64,000 nucleotides of DNA from Tolypeutes matacus (taxonomy: Eukaryota > Chordata > Mammalia > Cingulata > Chlamyphoridae). Where the stretch lies: the NCBI GenBank assembly GCA_026826555.1, contig JAKSZT010054215.1, forward strand, positions 26,425,103 through 26,489,102, in the 5' to 3' direction. Position 1 is the first letter of the stretch. Each line of letters begins with the position of its first letter. Positions 12,788-25,344 of this stretch are shown here, one piece after another. The notes below the pieces were generated by a model that saw only the letters and a program-made list of their open reading frames with translations, did not search any database and had not been told where the DNA came from. A program made the position numbers and the translations under genes.

Positions 12788-12936
12788 TTATTTTCCTTTC
12801 TTTCTTTTTTGCAGTTAGGCCAGTAAAAAGAATTTAGTTGGGAAATGGGGGAAAGAACAGAGCTTGCTGAGAAATGGGAGAGAAAGACAGAAATACACAC
12901 CAAGATTTGGCATGGGCTCCTCTAGGCAGAGAGAGC
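12788..12936 (-). mobile_element. Retroposed LTR-derived short transcript in L1-A
   Basis: A 149-bp insert flanked by a perfect 11-bp duplication, 'ccaaacatttc', at 12777-12787 and 12937-12947. On the minus strand it starts 'gggctctctctgcctagagg' and ends 'ggcctaactgc' followed by an A-rich tail. Its middle ('ctctcccatttctcagcaagc', shown as 'tcccatttctcagcaagc') resembles 'tctcatttctcaacaaactc' in the LTR-like segment at 62330. The tail plus duplication indicate L1-type insertion, not integrase. Confidence 0.65.
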
Positions 12937-13140
12937 CCAAACATTTCAAAAAGACTTAAATTCAATTCTGCTCAAACTCTTCCAAAAAATTGAAGAGAAG
13001 TGAACACTCCCTAATGCATTCTACGAGGTCAACATCATACACATATCAAAGCCAGATAAAGAAACTACAAGAAAGGAAAACTACATACCAATAGTTCTTA
13101 TGCACATAGATACAAAAATCCTCAATAAAATACTAACAAA

Positions 13141-13357
13141 CCTATGTCTCCCATGATTTACACAGAGAGATTGAGAGGTGAAGAATTTTCTTGTTTATCT
13201 GTTTTTTGTTTATTATTATTGAAATAATGGAAATGCTCTAATAATGACTGAAGTGATGAATGCACAACTATGTGATTATACAAACTACTATTGATTGTAC
13301 ACTTTGGATGAATTGTATGCTTTATTAATATCTATCAATAAAATTGATTTGTTAAAA
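13141..13357 (+). mobile_element. Short 5'-truncated L1 3' end nested in L1-A ORF2
   Basis: An L1 3' UTR tail ('gatgaatgcacaactatgtg' to 'caataaaattgatttg' plus A tail) interrupts ORF2. The target sequence is repeated on both sides: 'aaaatactaacaaa' at 13127-13140 and 'aaaatactagtaaa' at 13358-13371 (12 of 14 identical). ORF2 resumes in the expected place after the second copy. Confidence 0.8.
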
Positions 13358-14743
13358 AAAATACTAGTAAAACAAATCCAACAGCACTTTGAAAGAAGTC
13401 CACACCATGAGCAAGCAAGATTTATTTCTGGTATGCAAGGTTGATTCAACATAAGAAAATCGATTAATGTAATACACCACATTAACACCATGAAGAAAGA
13501 AAGAAAAAAAACACATGATCATTTCAATTGATGCAGAAAAGGTATTTGATAAAATCCAGCACTGCTGTGAACATGTAGAACACTAAGAATGGAAGGAAAC
13601 TTCCATAACATGATAAAGGGCCTATATAAAAAGCCCACAGCTAACGTCCTATTTAATGGTGAAAGATTGAAAGCTAAGATCAGGAACAAAACAAGGATAC
13701 CCACTGTCATCACTGTTATTCAACACTGTACTGGAAGTTCTTACCAGGGAAATTAAGCAAGAAAAAAAGAAATAAAAGGCATCCAAGTTGAAATGAAAGA
13801 AGTAAAACTTTCCCTATTTATAGATGGCATGATCATATATCCAGAAAATCTAATAATCAACACCCAAAATTCAGTAGTGTTTATATATACAAGCAATGAA
13901 TAAGAAAATAAATCAAGAAAAATATTCCATTTACAATAGCAATTAAATGAATAAAATATTTATGAATAAATCTAACCAAGGGTGTAAAGGACTTGTACAT
14001 AGAAAACTACAAAAGAGTGTTGAAAGAAATCAAAGAAGATCTAAATAAATGGAAGAACATTCTGGGTTAAAGGATTGGTAGACCAAATATAGTTAAGATG
14101 TCAATCATACTCAAAGTAATTTATAGATTCAATGCCATCCCAATGAAAAGTCCAACAAATTTCTTTGCAGACATGGAAAAGCCAAACAAGCATGATACTG
14201 GCACAAGGACAGACATATAGACCAATGAAATTGAATTGAGAGTACAGAAATCAACCCTCACATTTATGGCCAACTAATTTTTGACAAAGGGGAAAGGACA
14301 ACTTAATTGGTAAAGAATAATTCCTTCAAGAAATGATGCTGGGAAAACTGTATCTTTATTTGTAAAACAAAAAAGGAGGACCCCTTCCTTACACCTTATA
14401 CAAAAATCAATTTAAAATGGATCAAAGACCTAAATATAAGAGCCAGAACTATCAAACTCCTAGAAGAAAACATAGGAGAGCATCTTCAGGTCTTTATGTT
14501 AGGGAATGGTTTCTTAGACTTTATATTCAAATCACAAACAACAAAAAATAGATAAAAGGAACCTCATCCATATTAAAAACTTTTTTCCCTCAAAAGCTTT
14601 ATCACAAAAGTAAAATGACAACCTACACAATGGGAGAAAATATTTGGGAACCACATATCCAATAAAGGTTAGTATCTAAAATATACAGAGATCCTTCAAC
14701 TTGACAAGAAAAAGTAAAACAACCCAATTAAAAAAAATGGTCA

Positions 14744-15010
14744 GAGCCATTTTTGTGTTAAATGAAAACAGCTACATATTGCAACAAGATTTCTATCTAC
14801 TGGATTTTTATTCTCAAAATGTAAAGTAAAACCTGGAACTTACGCTGTTCTCTGAGACCAGATGAAGAAATTGTAGGCCATTCAAGGAAGAACGTACTGA
14901 AATGATGTCTTTTGAAATAAATCAATGACAGGGCTTTTGCCTTGGGTTTTTAAATTGATATATTTTACAAGTAGATGTGTTCTAAATATATAAATTAAAA
15001 CTTTTTTTAT
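14744..15010. mobile_element. Unidentified 267-bp insertion in L1-A ORF2
   Basis: ORF2 is interrupted between 'aaaaaaatggtca' (14731-14743) and 'gaaaaagtggtca' (15013-15025), which look like a degraded duplication of one site. The insert contains AATAAA at 14919 but no clean A tail, and I do not recognise it. It might be a fragment of a processed 3' UTR or a DNA element. Confidence 0.55.
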
Positions 15011-15880
15011 AAGAAAAAGTGGTCAAAAGACTTGAACAGACATCTCTCCAAAGGCGATACAGCCAGAAAGCATATGGAAAGATGTTCATCAAATCAAAAC
15101 CATAATGAGATACCATTTTACACCCATTAGATTGACTGCTATTTAAAAAATGGAAAATAGCAAGTGTTGGAAAGGATGCAGAGAAATAGGAACACTCCTT
15201 CATTGCTCATTTGCAATATAAATTTGTGATTCTACTCTGGAAGACACTTTGGTGGTTCCTCAGAAAGCTAAATATAGAACAACCATATGACCTGGCAATC
15301 CCATTACTGGGTATATACCCAAAAGAACTGAAAGCACAGACTCAAACATATTTGCACACTGATGTTCATAGCAGCATTGTGAAAATTGTCAAAAGATGGA
15401 AGCAACTCACTTGTCCATAAATAAAATGTGAGATATATATGTATGTATAAAAAATGGAATATTATTCAGCTGTAAAAAGGAATGATGTCCTGATACATGT
15501 GACAGCATGGATGAACCTTGAAGACATCATGTTGGTGAATTAAGCCAGACATATAAGGACACATCTTATATGATCTCACTGATTTGAAATACTTAGAATG
15601 AACAAACTCATAGAGTCAGAATCTAGGTTAAAGTTTACCAGGGGATGCAGTGGGGATAGGGAATGGGAAGTTAAGGCTCAAAATGCACAGGATTTCTATT
15701 AGGAACGATGGAAGTGCTTTAGTAATGAATGGTGATGGTGATAGCACAACATTGTGAACATAATTAACAGAATTGAAATATATCTCTGAGTGAGATTAAA
15801 AGTGGAAATGTTAGATTGTATACATCATAACAGAATAAAAATCTTTAAAAATTCATGGAAATATTAAAACAAAGTGAACT

Positions 15881-17687
15881 TTTTAGGTCCAATTGATTAA
15901 CTCCCAATATTCAGGCATGGACTGAAATTAAACAATGATAATTATGACTCTATGAGTCCTCAATTAATTCCACATGTTTTGGGAAATTATTCACCAAGTT
16001 TTTAGGAAATATGTTACTGGTAATAATAGCTTCATCTGTGGAATGTAACAGAACTTTCTTCATCTATGATTTGTTTATAAAGTGTATAATTTCACAAGCA
16101 ATAATTTTAAATTATGGTTGTCATATAATAGGGTCTCTGGGGATCTCCATTATTTCTGCACAGTTACAAAGCAAGCATCAGTTTCTTACAAGCACTGTAA
16201 ATATAATGTTGGTATAAAAGTAAGTATAACCTCCTCTAGCTTACAGAAAAAAATAGATTGCTTTAAGATAGTTTACAAAATATTTCAAGCTTTCCCTTTT
16301 ACATACACACACATGCACACACACACACTATCACTGTGATATAAGGGATATCTAAAGCTACCAACTACCACATAAAACCACATTAATATTGATATACCTC
16401 AGAAAAAATATGTCAATACAGTTGGATTAGATAAAATATGAAATTACACTTATATTTTAGACAGCCTAAGACTAATCACATTCATATCAGCTGAATGTTA
16501 CTTAATTCAGTTAAAGGAATGAAGTTTAAGTTCCTTCTAAAACTCTGTTCCAAGGTTGAGGAAGCTCACCTGATTAGAAAGATTCTAGTTCCTTCCATAT
16601 TTGGGGTTTCCTATACATAAATTTTGGCTCCTACTATTTGTAAAAACAGGAAAATTATAGAGGAAAACATCTAGTGATAATTTAGAATCTGAGCATAATT
16701 GTTGACATTTCTTCTCTCATTTATCAAATGTCTAAAGGAATTGAAAGGAAGATAATTTTACATTTGAATTTTCCTTCCCTTAGTAGAGTATTAGTTGTGT
16801 TTGAATTTTAATTCTTTGGAAACAAGCATGTAAAATAAGATGTATGTAATATTTTGCTCAATTCCCTAGGGAATTTAATTAAATAGAGAACCCAAATCTT
16901 CTATAATACTGCTTCATACAGATTTCACCATAAGGTAGTTTTCTGGGTAACACTCACTTTGATCTTCCAAGTGTTCCCTCTTTTTAACTTCATATGCTTA
17001 CACAGCTCCTCGGCCATTCTTTTTATTAATATTATCTTCTTTGGTGATTCCAAACTCAAATCCAAGTTTATATTCTATAATGTCAATCTACTTTATTTAG
17101 AAGTACAGAAACATTGTCCTTGTTGCCCATTGTACAGCTGCAGAACATAAACAGATATCCATATTTCTCAAAGAATTGCTTAGCTTTAAATAAATGCTTA
17201 AGAAATTGCAATGGTTGACCTGCTAACAAGAAGCGATTCCTCTCATTCATTACAATGGCCCAAAGGATAGATTGACTCACAACTGGTCAGCTGATTTGGT
17301 CATGTGATCATTACACTCAGAATAGCCAGTGCTATTCAAATATTGGTGAAGGACAGTCCCTCAGAAGGCGGTGTGCCTGGGTCTGAGGTGCAGCTCCACA
17401 AGATACTAAGGTGAAATAATAATGCTGTCTTCATTACTGTTAGGAGCAACAGTGAAACAGTCCACAAATGGTGCTTGGCACAACCTTGGCATGTATAAAT
17501 GTTTACCTCTGACTGCTTTTTACGGCTGTGGTCATTAAAACTCTTACTATTCTTCAAATGCAGCAAATCAGTTCTAGAGGTAGACACTACTCACAATAAC
17601 TTCTGATTTGCAAACTGTTTCTTTTATCCTCTACGGTATTAACAGAGTTTGGGGGTTTTGAATGAAAGTTTAACATGTGTCCAAAAC
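15881..17687. other. AT-rich stretch with a short CA repeat
   Basis: Nothing coding is supported. A CA-rich microsatellite lies at about 16303-16328. Confidence 0.4.
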
Positions 17688-18760
17688 AATTTTTTTTTTA
17701 ATAATAATTTTTATTTTTTTATTTTTTAAAAGCTACTTAGATTACGTAAATGTTACACACAAAAATATAGGGATTCCCATATGCCCCACTCCCCACACCT
17801 CCCACAGCCTCCCACATAAACATCTTTCATTAGCATGGCACATCACCTGCAATGGATATACACATCCTGGGGTTTTGCCACTAAGCATGGACCATAGTTC
17901 ACATTGTAGACCACACTCTCTCCCACACAGTTCTGCATGTTATGTGATGATATATAATGGCCTATATCTGTCATTGCAGTGTCATTCAGGATGATTCACT
18001 AGTCATGAAAAAGCCCCTGTATTACAACTGTTTTTCCCTCTCTTTGTCCCCAGAGCCTTCAGTGGCCACTGGCTCCACATCAATGTTGTAATTTCTTCCA
18101 TTGCTGGAATCACAATATGTCTATAGTAGAATACCAGTAAGTCCACTCTAGTCCATAGCTCTTCTCCCAGTCCTGAGGAGTCTGGGATGGTGATGTCCAC
18201 TCCACCTCCAACTGAGAGGGGGCTTATATCCCATGGATAAGGTGGATGGAACTATCCTGCCTGCAGCTGCAGACTCTCTCCATTACCTGGGATGGCCGTT
18301 GTCCATCATCATCTCCCTGCCAGGTGTCCTGGGTGAGTCCATTGAGCTGTAGAGTAGGTGTTGCAACTCCGCTGAGGTTCTGGGCCCAGCTGGCACATTG
18401 GCAGCCCAAAGACTCAAATCTCTTGGATGTATACCTACAAATTCCAGCACCAAGTATAGGTTTAAATAGAAGGGACAATAAGTCATGTGTAGGGAAGACA
18501 TAATTGAGTCTAACTCTGTCACTCTCAGAATCACAAACTCCAAAATAGGGCCCACTGGCAAGGCACCAAACTGGAGATATCTGTCTTGGCCATAGGAACT
18601 GGGTGTCTCCAGAGCCCTCAGGAACCCCTCTATTTGGGGTAGTATAAGAAAGCTATGGATGTGAGTTTTGTAGAAAGCAAGGAAAGTTGGGCTAAAATGG
18701 AGTGAGACCCAGATTGTAAAGTCTTTGTGATTTTTAGGTTTTAGTGTAATCAAGCTCATT
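17688..18760 (-). mobile_element. L1 3' UTR, antisense, long copy with short 3' end
   Basis: This is the same family as 57933-58791, 32915-33250, 34382-34670 and 32012-32160. The T-rich left end (17690-17728) is the A tail; 'gctacttagattacgtaaat' follows. It ends without the (TA)n extension that other copies carry. It extends about 320 bp further 5' than the copy at 57.9 kb. The right border is uncertain and no duplication was found. Confidence 0.7.
18283..18759 (-). other. 158-codon open frame in an L1 3' UTR copy; probably fortuitous
   Basis: The longest open frame on the right side of this L1 tail, in the sense orientation of the element, starting MSLITLKPKNHKDFT and ending in GREMMMDNGHPR. 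I recognise no domain, signal peptide or L1 ORF motif. The related copy at 57.9 kb has stops in the equivalent frame, which argues against coding selection. Its equal GC content and lack of any start context also argue for chance. Confidence 0.3.
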
Positions 18761-18789
18761 AAAACACTCTAATTTTTAATGTAATAATA

Positions 18790-18990
18790 TTACTGTCTTC
18801 TATTTATTAAGGTATAATTTACATTTTATAAAATGTACAAATCTTATATATCACCTTTATCAATATCAAGAGATGACATGTTCCCATCCCTCCAAGCTTT
18901 CATTGTGTCCTGTTTTACTTAGAACCTGTCCCAGAGTTAAGCTCTATTCTGATTTCTATCATCATCAATAGTTTACAACCAACAATTGAC
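18790..18990 (-). mobile_element. Old L1 3' end fragment, antisense
   Basis: 'attaaggtataatttacat' followed by weakly conserved 'tatatcacctttatcaatat' and 'cccagagttaagctctattc' resembles the reversed 3' UTR of ancient L1 subfamilies. Highly diverged; borders approximate. Confidence 0.45.
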
Positions 18991-21900
18991 ATATCAAATA
19001 AATTGTTATTTCCATACCTTATGTCAGAGTATTTTTAAAATGACTTTAAGGATATTTTAAAAAGAGTAGTTTAATCAGCATATTTAATATGCACTGTGAA
19101 TTATTATTACTATGGTATTTAATTAAATTTATTTTAATGTAAGTATTATTATTTAGTATCAGATTAGAACATAACCCTAAGTGATTTAGAGGTGAATTTT
19201 CTTTGAATATGGTAAAGTTGTATTCTTATGCTGTTTAGTAGAGTTTCACTTTTTAGTTTCATTACTAAATTATTTCATTAACAAATAAAACCTGGATTAT
19301 CCATTCAAAAAACACTTTTAATTCTAATCTCTGTGCAGTCCATTTCTAAAATCAATATTTGCCAGATAGCATAAGACAGGAAATGCAGATTATACATTGA
19401 TGTAACAAAGAAATTGAGAGAAAATTATTAATGATTTTCTAAAGCATTCCTTATTACTATTTCTTATTAATATAAAAGCCAACCTGAAGTTTAAGATTTC
19501 TAGGTATGTGTCTGTCTATGAATATATCTTTCTCTCCTTAGACACTATATCTTATATTTGTTTCTAGTGAAATTTACAATTAGTATTTCATTGCTAATTT
19601 TATGGCAAACTGTATGTAATATTTACAAAAGATATTATAAAAAAAGAATTAATGTTTACCTTCTTTTTCTGTTTAGTTTTATACCCTAAAATAATTTTGA
19701 TAAAATATTAGTATTCTTTACATACATATATGAAAGCTAATACTGAACTATGATGATATTATTCACATTGAATGGCCATTTTATGAATTTTCTCTTCTTT
19801 AAATGTTTATTTTGCCTTTTGTTTCCTCCTTAAAATAGACACACAAGGCAAAGAGCATGTAATTTGCTTGTCTAGAAAATAATAGAAAATATATTATAAA
19901 TATTTATATCATTATTTTTTTGTAAATAAAACAATGTATTATATTTTAAGCATTGTTAAAATGGGTAAATAGAAGATCATTTACAAATGATGGATACTAT
20001 TTGAGTAAGAAGCCTGGCTTAGATAGAAATCTGAATATGCAAATAAGCATAGGGTGTGTTTCAAACTTGGCAAAATTAATTCTTTTGACTAATGACAGAG
20101 ATAAGAAAGAAAAACAATGCATTATATTCTATTAGGATAGCTAATAGCCAAAGCAATTTTAGATTAGATTAATTAGAAAAGCATTGGCATCTTAATTATA
20201 TCTCTGTAGAAACAAAGCAATATCAACTTACTATTTTCAATCAGGACAACAGATCAAATTAGACAGGGTATTTTGTTTCAGAAGATTTACACAAACAGAT
20301 CATGGCATGAAAGAAGCTTGGGAATGAATTAGATTTTTGTGAAGATTAATTGCAACATTAAACTAAACAATCAGTATGAGGCAAGATCACAGGAGAGGGT
20401 CTAATCAATTCTGATTGAATTTAAGGCAGTAATATTTGATGGACTTGCTTTTAAAAAGATCAGTCACATGTAATTCCCAGAGTCACTCCTGCTGCTTCAT
20501 TGGGTCCACCTAGAAAAGTAATTCTAGGGGTTCAACAATAAAGTTCTAGACATGATCGGACCAGTGGCAATGCCATTGTCAAAAGGACAGATGTGTTCAC
20601 CTGAGTTAACCTATAGGTAAAGCATATTGGGATGTTATTACTTTTTATGCTGGGCACTTGGTCCAGAGCATCAGTAAATTATCCAACTGGGAATTAAAAA
20701 AAAACAAAACCATTAATGCCAGAAATTTTGACTTTATCATGTTACTAATATATTCTAAGAACGGACTGTACCATCCATGATCTGTACAGATAAAGAAATG
20801 TTCATAGGTAAAAATCTCTCATATATAGTAACAAAAAGAAGTCACACCTAATTGCCAAACTTGAGTCCAGAGCATTTTAAGATTTCTTATCTATACTTTG
20901 TTTTCTTTGCTTTCAAACTAAATCTGGAACCACCAGTATCTCTTCCCTAAACACAAAATCAACATAATAGATACACTGTTTTGATGTCTTATGAATGGTA
21001 TCATAAACATATGCAATCCCAAGGGTATGCTAGAGGCAATTTAATGTGGTGACCAGGGATTCTGGACTTTGAGGAACATCCCTGATATTTATTACATCAT
21101 ATCCATCTTTTATTTGAGACAATTGATATCAAGCATCATAGTAAATATTTTTAAATAAATCATAAATATAATTTAGAATATCTTTGAGCTTCTTTTATTT
21201 TTTCAGGCTGAATTCTAAATAAATAAGAAGGATATTGCATGCTCAGGTATATGGGCTCAAAAATATGACCATTTCAGATAAGGATAATGCCCTGAGTACC
21301 CACAAATATTGTTAGGACATAGGAATCCACAAAGTGGCAAGGGGATTATTAATGAAGAGGATTATAGTATTATACTCCTATTATCTAAACCTAAGTGTTA
21401 CGATATGTTCTTCCCAGGTTTACTAATATGTCATCTTTTATATAAGTAGAAATTTGGAGGTTAGGGATATGGGCCATGAGTAATTAGACTATATTCTGAT
21501 TATTATACTCACGGCATTGTTTATGCAAGTAGAGACTCATTTGTAACCTGTTCACTGAAGCATCACAAGTGCTATTTAGTATTGTTTTCACTGTAGACCT
21601 ATGTATACCTATGTCAGAATTAATACCATTTCTTCAGTAAAACTAATAGAGAATTTCTTAAGAAATTTCTCCTGTATTTATGCTTTACAATTTTTTATCA
21701 GTAATAACTGTAAGTATAATATATTTATCCATCCATCCACCCATTTATTTATAAATATTTATTCAATAATAATAACATATTCCAAAATGTGGAAAATTGG
21801 CTAATTTAGAAAAAATTTAAATAATTTAAAATATTTTATGCTTAAGTACAAGTTTATTACTAATTTAATTAATATGGATATATTTGAAATCCTGAAATTT

Positions 21901-22239
21901 CACTTACAAATGAAGTTTTGTATTTTAAGTATCCGGTAGGTAGAATAGGAAAGATGTCTAATTTTTCTCTCCAAATAGCATATTTCCTTTTGAGAATAGG
22001 GAAATTCTACCAGACAGAAATATATCCTGTAGCAGTGAAATGGTTAAAGGTTTGAGTTTCCAACCACATCCTTGGAAGCAAATTAAGTAGAAATTACTGA
22101 GATATCGACAAAAGTGTAGTTTGCAGAATAGATACTAATGATCATTGGTAATAGTGTTCCAAGAGTCAGCAAAATAACTAAGGGAAGCTAAGTGCCAACT
22201 ATCAATAAACATGAAAGTATGATCTAACTCAATTGCAGG
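18991..22239. other. AT-rich stretch, nothing recognised
   Basis: More than 3 kb without a frame longer than about 70 codons or a repeat I can name. It may contain very old or conserved non-coding elements, which cannot be judged without alignment. Confidence 0.4.
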
Positions 22240-22251
22240 AAATGCGTTAGA

Positions 22252-22524
22252 GGAAGCGGTTATGGCTCAAGCAATTGAGCTCCTGTTTACCATATGGAGG
22301 ACCCGGGTTCAATCCCGGGACCTCCTGTTGAAAAGAGAAAAAAGAACTTTCTGCCACTCCTAAAAGCAATCTTTTAAAAAATAAAATAACCTTGCAATTA
22401 AAAAAAAAAAAAAAAAAAAGGCTTCCCAGACCTGTACGGAGGGTTGCAGGCCCCTGCACCGCACAGAGAGGGCGGCAAAGCAACGGACCAAAATGAGGAA
22501 GATGCAACCAGAGAGGGGAAAAAA
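22252..22524 (+). mobile_element. Composite DAS-type SINE with GC-rich 3' module
   Basis: The tRNA-like head ends with a strong B box ('gggttcaatcccgggacctc'), followed by an A-rich region and a 19-A run. A GC-rich block of about 100 bp (22421-22520, 'ggcttcccagacctgtacgg') follows, then a second A tail. Both modules sit inside one duplication, 'aaatgcgttaga' (22240-22251) against 'aaatgcattaga' (22525-22536), so they inserted together. Confidence 0.8.
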
Positions 22525-23739
22525 AAATGCATTAGAAGAGCAATTATAACCAAGAGTTTAAAACACATTGCTGGAAATGTAATATTTCTTTATTAAAGCC
22601 TTATTTTTAGGTGATAAACCTAAAAATATTTCTACAAATGTGATTCAGATGTATTCTTTAGTAATACTATGCAGAAATTTTGGTGTTACCTCATATCTTA
22701 AATGTGGAAGAGTAAAATCTCTTTCATCCTTATGTAATACATCTTTAAGTGAATTTCCATTTTATCTATTTATTTTTAGAGACATTTTAAGTTTACAGAA
22801 ATATCATACAAAAATACAGTGCCCCCATATACCACCCCCGTACAATTTTTCTTTTATTAACACTTTTGCATTAGTGTGGTACCTTGGTTACAATTGATGA
22901 AAATATTATTATAATTTCACTATTAATTATAGTCCATAGTTTACATTAGGGTTCACTGCTTGTGCTGTAATGTCCTATGCTCTTAAAAAATTGTATTCTA
23001 GTAATATATATACAACCTAAAAATTCACCTTTTAAACCCCATTCAAATATATAATTCAGTGGTTTAAATTACATTCACAAAATTGTGCTACCATCACCAC
23101 CATCCATGACCAAAACTTTTCCTTCACCACAAAGAGAAATTTTGTACCAGTAAGAAGTAACTTCCCCTTTCCAGCCACTACCTCAGCACTTGGTAACCCG
23201 TATTCTAGTTTACTCTATGAATTTGCTTATTCTAATTATTTCATATCAGTGAAATCATATAGTATTTGTACTTTTGTGTCTGGCTTATTTCATTCAACAT
23301 TTCAACATGATGTCTTCAAGCTTCATCTATGCTGTTGCAATCCTTTTTGTGGCTGGTTTATATATATACAGCACAGTTTGTTTATCTCTTCATTAGTTAA
23401 TGGACACGTGGGTTGCTTCCATCTTTTGGCAATTCTGAATAATGCTGCAGTAATGTACATTGGTGTACAAATATCTGTTCAAGACTAAGTTTTCAATTCT
23501 TTGGTATACACCTATAAATGCTATTGCCAGGTCATATTGTAATTCTATCGTTAGCTTTCTGAGGAACCATCAAACTGTTTTCCACAGTATTTGTATGATT
23601 TTATATTCCCATAATAATGAACATGAACAAGTGTCCCTATTTCTCCATATCCTCTTAAATAATATCCTGTTAGCTTCTTTTTTCTTTTTTTTATTAGTAG
23701 CCATTCTAGTGGGTGTGAACTGATATCTCGTTATGGTTT

Positions 23740-24069
23740 TTTTTTTTTTAAGATTTATTTATTTACTTTATTTTTCTTTATTTATCCCCTCTTTCCCCAG
23801 ATGGTTCTCTCATTCATCTGCTGATTGTTTGCTCGCCTTCTCCAGGAGGCACCAGGAACCGAACCTAGGACCTCCCATGTGAGAGGTGAGTGCCCAACAA
23901 CCTGAAACACATCCACTCACTGCAGGCTGCGGCATCTGCTGGTTTGTGGCATCGGCTTGTTGCGTCGGGGGTGGCATCTGCTTGTCTTTCTTTCCGGAGG
24001 CACCAGGACCCGAACCTGGGACCTCCCATTTGGTAGGCGGGCACCCAACTGTTGACCACATCCACTTCC
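23740..24069 (-). mobile_element. Dimeric DAS-type SINE, antisense
   Basis: Two tRNA-like heads are visible in reverse: 'gaaccgaacctaggacctcc' near 23859 and 'gacccgaacctgggacctcc' near 24008, each followed by the reversed A-box side. A T tract on the left is the tail. Duplication: 'ctcgttatggttt' at 23727-23739 and 'ctcattatggttt' at 24070-24082 (12 of 13). Confidence 0.9.
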
Positions 24070-24682
24070 CTCATTATGGTTTTGATTTGCATTTCCCTAA
24101 TGGCTAATGGTGTTGAGTATCTTTTCATGTGCTTTATGGCCATTTATATATCTTTGGAGAAATGTCTATTCAAGTCTTTTGCCCATTTTTAAATTGTATT
24201 GTTTGTCTTTTGGTTGTTGAGTTGAAGCATTTCTTTATATATATGCTGGTTTATAAGAATAAAGCAGAATATATCAGATATGTGGAAACTTTATCAGATA
24301 TGTGGTTTCCAAATATTTTCTCTCGTTTTGTAGGTTGTCTTTTTAGTTTCATGATGAAGCCTTTTGATACACTAAAGTTTTATATTTTGATGAGGTCCCA
24401 TTCATTTATTTTATCTTTTGTTGCTTGTGCTTTGGGTATTAAATCTTAGACACCATTGCCTAATATGAGGCCCTAAAGATGTTTCCCTATGTTTTCTTCT
24501 AAGAGTTTTATATTTTGGGTTCTTATATTTAGGTCTTTGATCCATTTAGAGTTCTTTTTCCTTATATAGTGTGAAGTAGGAGTCCACCTTCATACTTTTG
24601 CATATGGATACCCAGCACCATTCGTTGAAGAGACTATTCTTTCCTAATTGAGTGGAATTGGTATCCTTGTCAAAAATCAATT

Positions 24683-25052
24683 AGTGGATGTGGCTCAAGC
24701 CACTGGGTGCCCGCTTACCATATGGGAGGTACCAGGTTCAGTTCCCTGTGCCTCCTAAAGAAGTCAAGCAACACAGTGAGCTAATGTGCCGGGCTGGCAT
24801 AGTGAACTGGTGCAACAAGATGACACAATGAGCTGACGTAATGAAGAATAACCATGAGGAAATACAATGGGAGACACAACAAGCAGGAGCGGAGATGGTT
24901 CTAGCCATAGGGCGCCTCCCTCCCAACATGGGAGGTCTCAGGTTCCGTTCCCGGTGCCTCCTAAAAAGAAGACTACACACAATGAACAGACTCAGTGAGC
25001 AGACAGTGAGTGCAAAACAATGAGGGAAGGGAAATAAATCTATTTAAAAAAA
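24683..25052 (+). mobile_element. Dimeric DAS-type SINE, sense
   Basis: First head at 24683 ('gtggatgtggctcaagccac'), second head at about 24888 ('ggagatggttctagccatag'), each ending in 'tgcctcctaaa'. The tail is 'gaaataaatctatttaaa'. The duplication shares 'aatcaatt' (24674-24681 and 25054-25061). It lies inside antisense L1-C. Confidence 0.9.
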
Positions 25053-25344
25053 CAATCAATTGGCCATAGATGTGAGGGTTTATTTCCAAACTCTCAATTG
25101 AGTTCCACTGGTCTATATATCTATCTTTGTCTATCATGCTGTTTTTATTACTGTACCTTTTTAATAAGTTTTAAAATTGAGAAGTATTAGTCCTCCAAAT
25201 TTGTCCTTTTTCAAAATGCTTTTGGCTATTTGGGGCCCTTTACTTTCCATAAAAATACGGTGACAGGCCTTTCCATTTCTGCAAAGAGGGCTGTTGGAAT
25301 TTTTATTGGGATTGCACTGAATCTGTAAATCACTTTGGGTAGGA

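Larger units (their letters stand above)
11150..15430 (+). pseudogene. L1-A ORF2 (endonuclease/reverse transcriptase), broken
   Basis: Three parts are recognisable. The endonuclease start at 11349-11540 includes NSPIKRQRLAE and a QETH motif. The linker at 12085-12363 includes [25 protein letters not shown]. The reverse transcriptase lies around 13500-14200 and carries DAEK.FDKIQ-like sequence. The catalytic FADD box is changed: bases 13817-13831 read F-I-D-G-M, so the second aspartate is lost. The C-terminal part, for example 15211-15420, contains PLLGIYPKE and HTDVHSS. Numerous stops, frameshifts and four insertions make it non-functional. In intact L1 the protein nicks DNA and primes reverse transcription at the target. 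Confidence 0.85.
8894..15870 (+). mobile_element. L1-A: near full-length but dead L1 with nested insertions
   Basis: The element starts with 'gtgggaagatggcagagtag', typical of mammalian L1 5' ends, and runs through a 5' UTR (to about 9950), ORF1 (about 9960-10800), ORF2 (about 11150-15430) and a 3' UTR ending in 'aataaaaatctttaaaaa'. Many stops and indels break both frames. Inserts within it are three SINEs (10371-10560, 10920-11052, 11055-11149), an LTR-derived retrocopy (12788-12936), a short L1 3' end (13141-13357) and an unidentified block (14744-15010). A weak target-site duplication is possible: 'aagagtgaac' at 8884 against 'aaagtgaac' at 15871. A host gene is excluded by the contiguous L1 order. 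Confidence 0.85.

Noticed and set aside
18283..18759. Longest frame of its region (158 codons) as a possible gene
   Set aside because: It lies in an L1 3' UTR copy, the sister copy has stops in the same frame, and no domain is visible.
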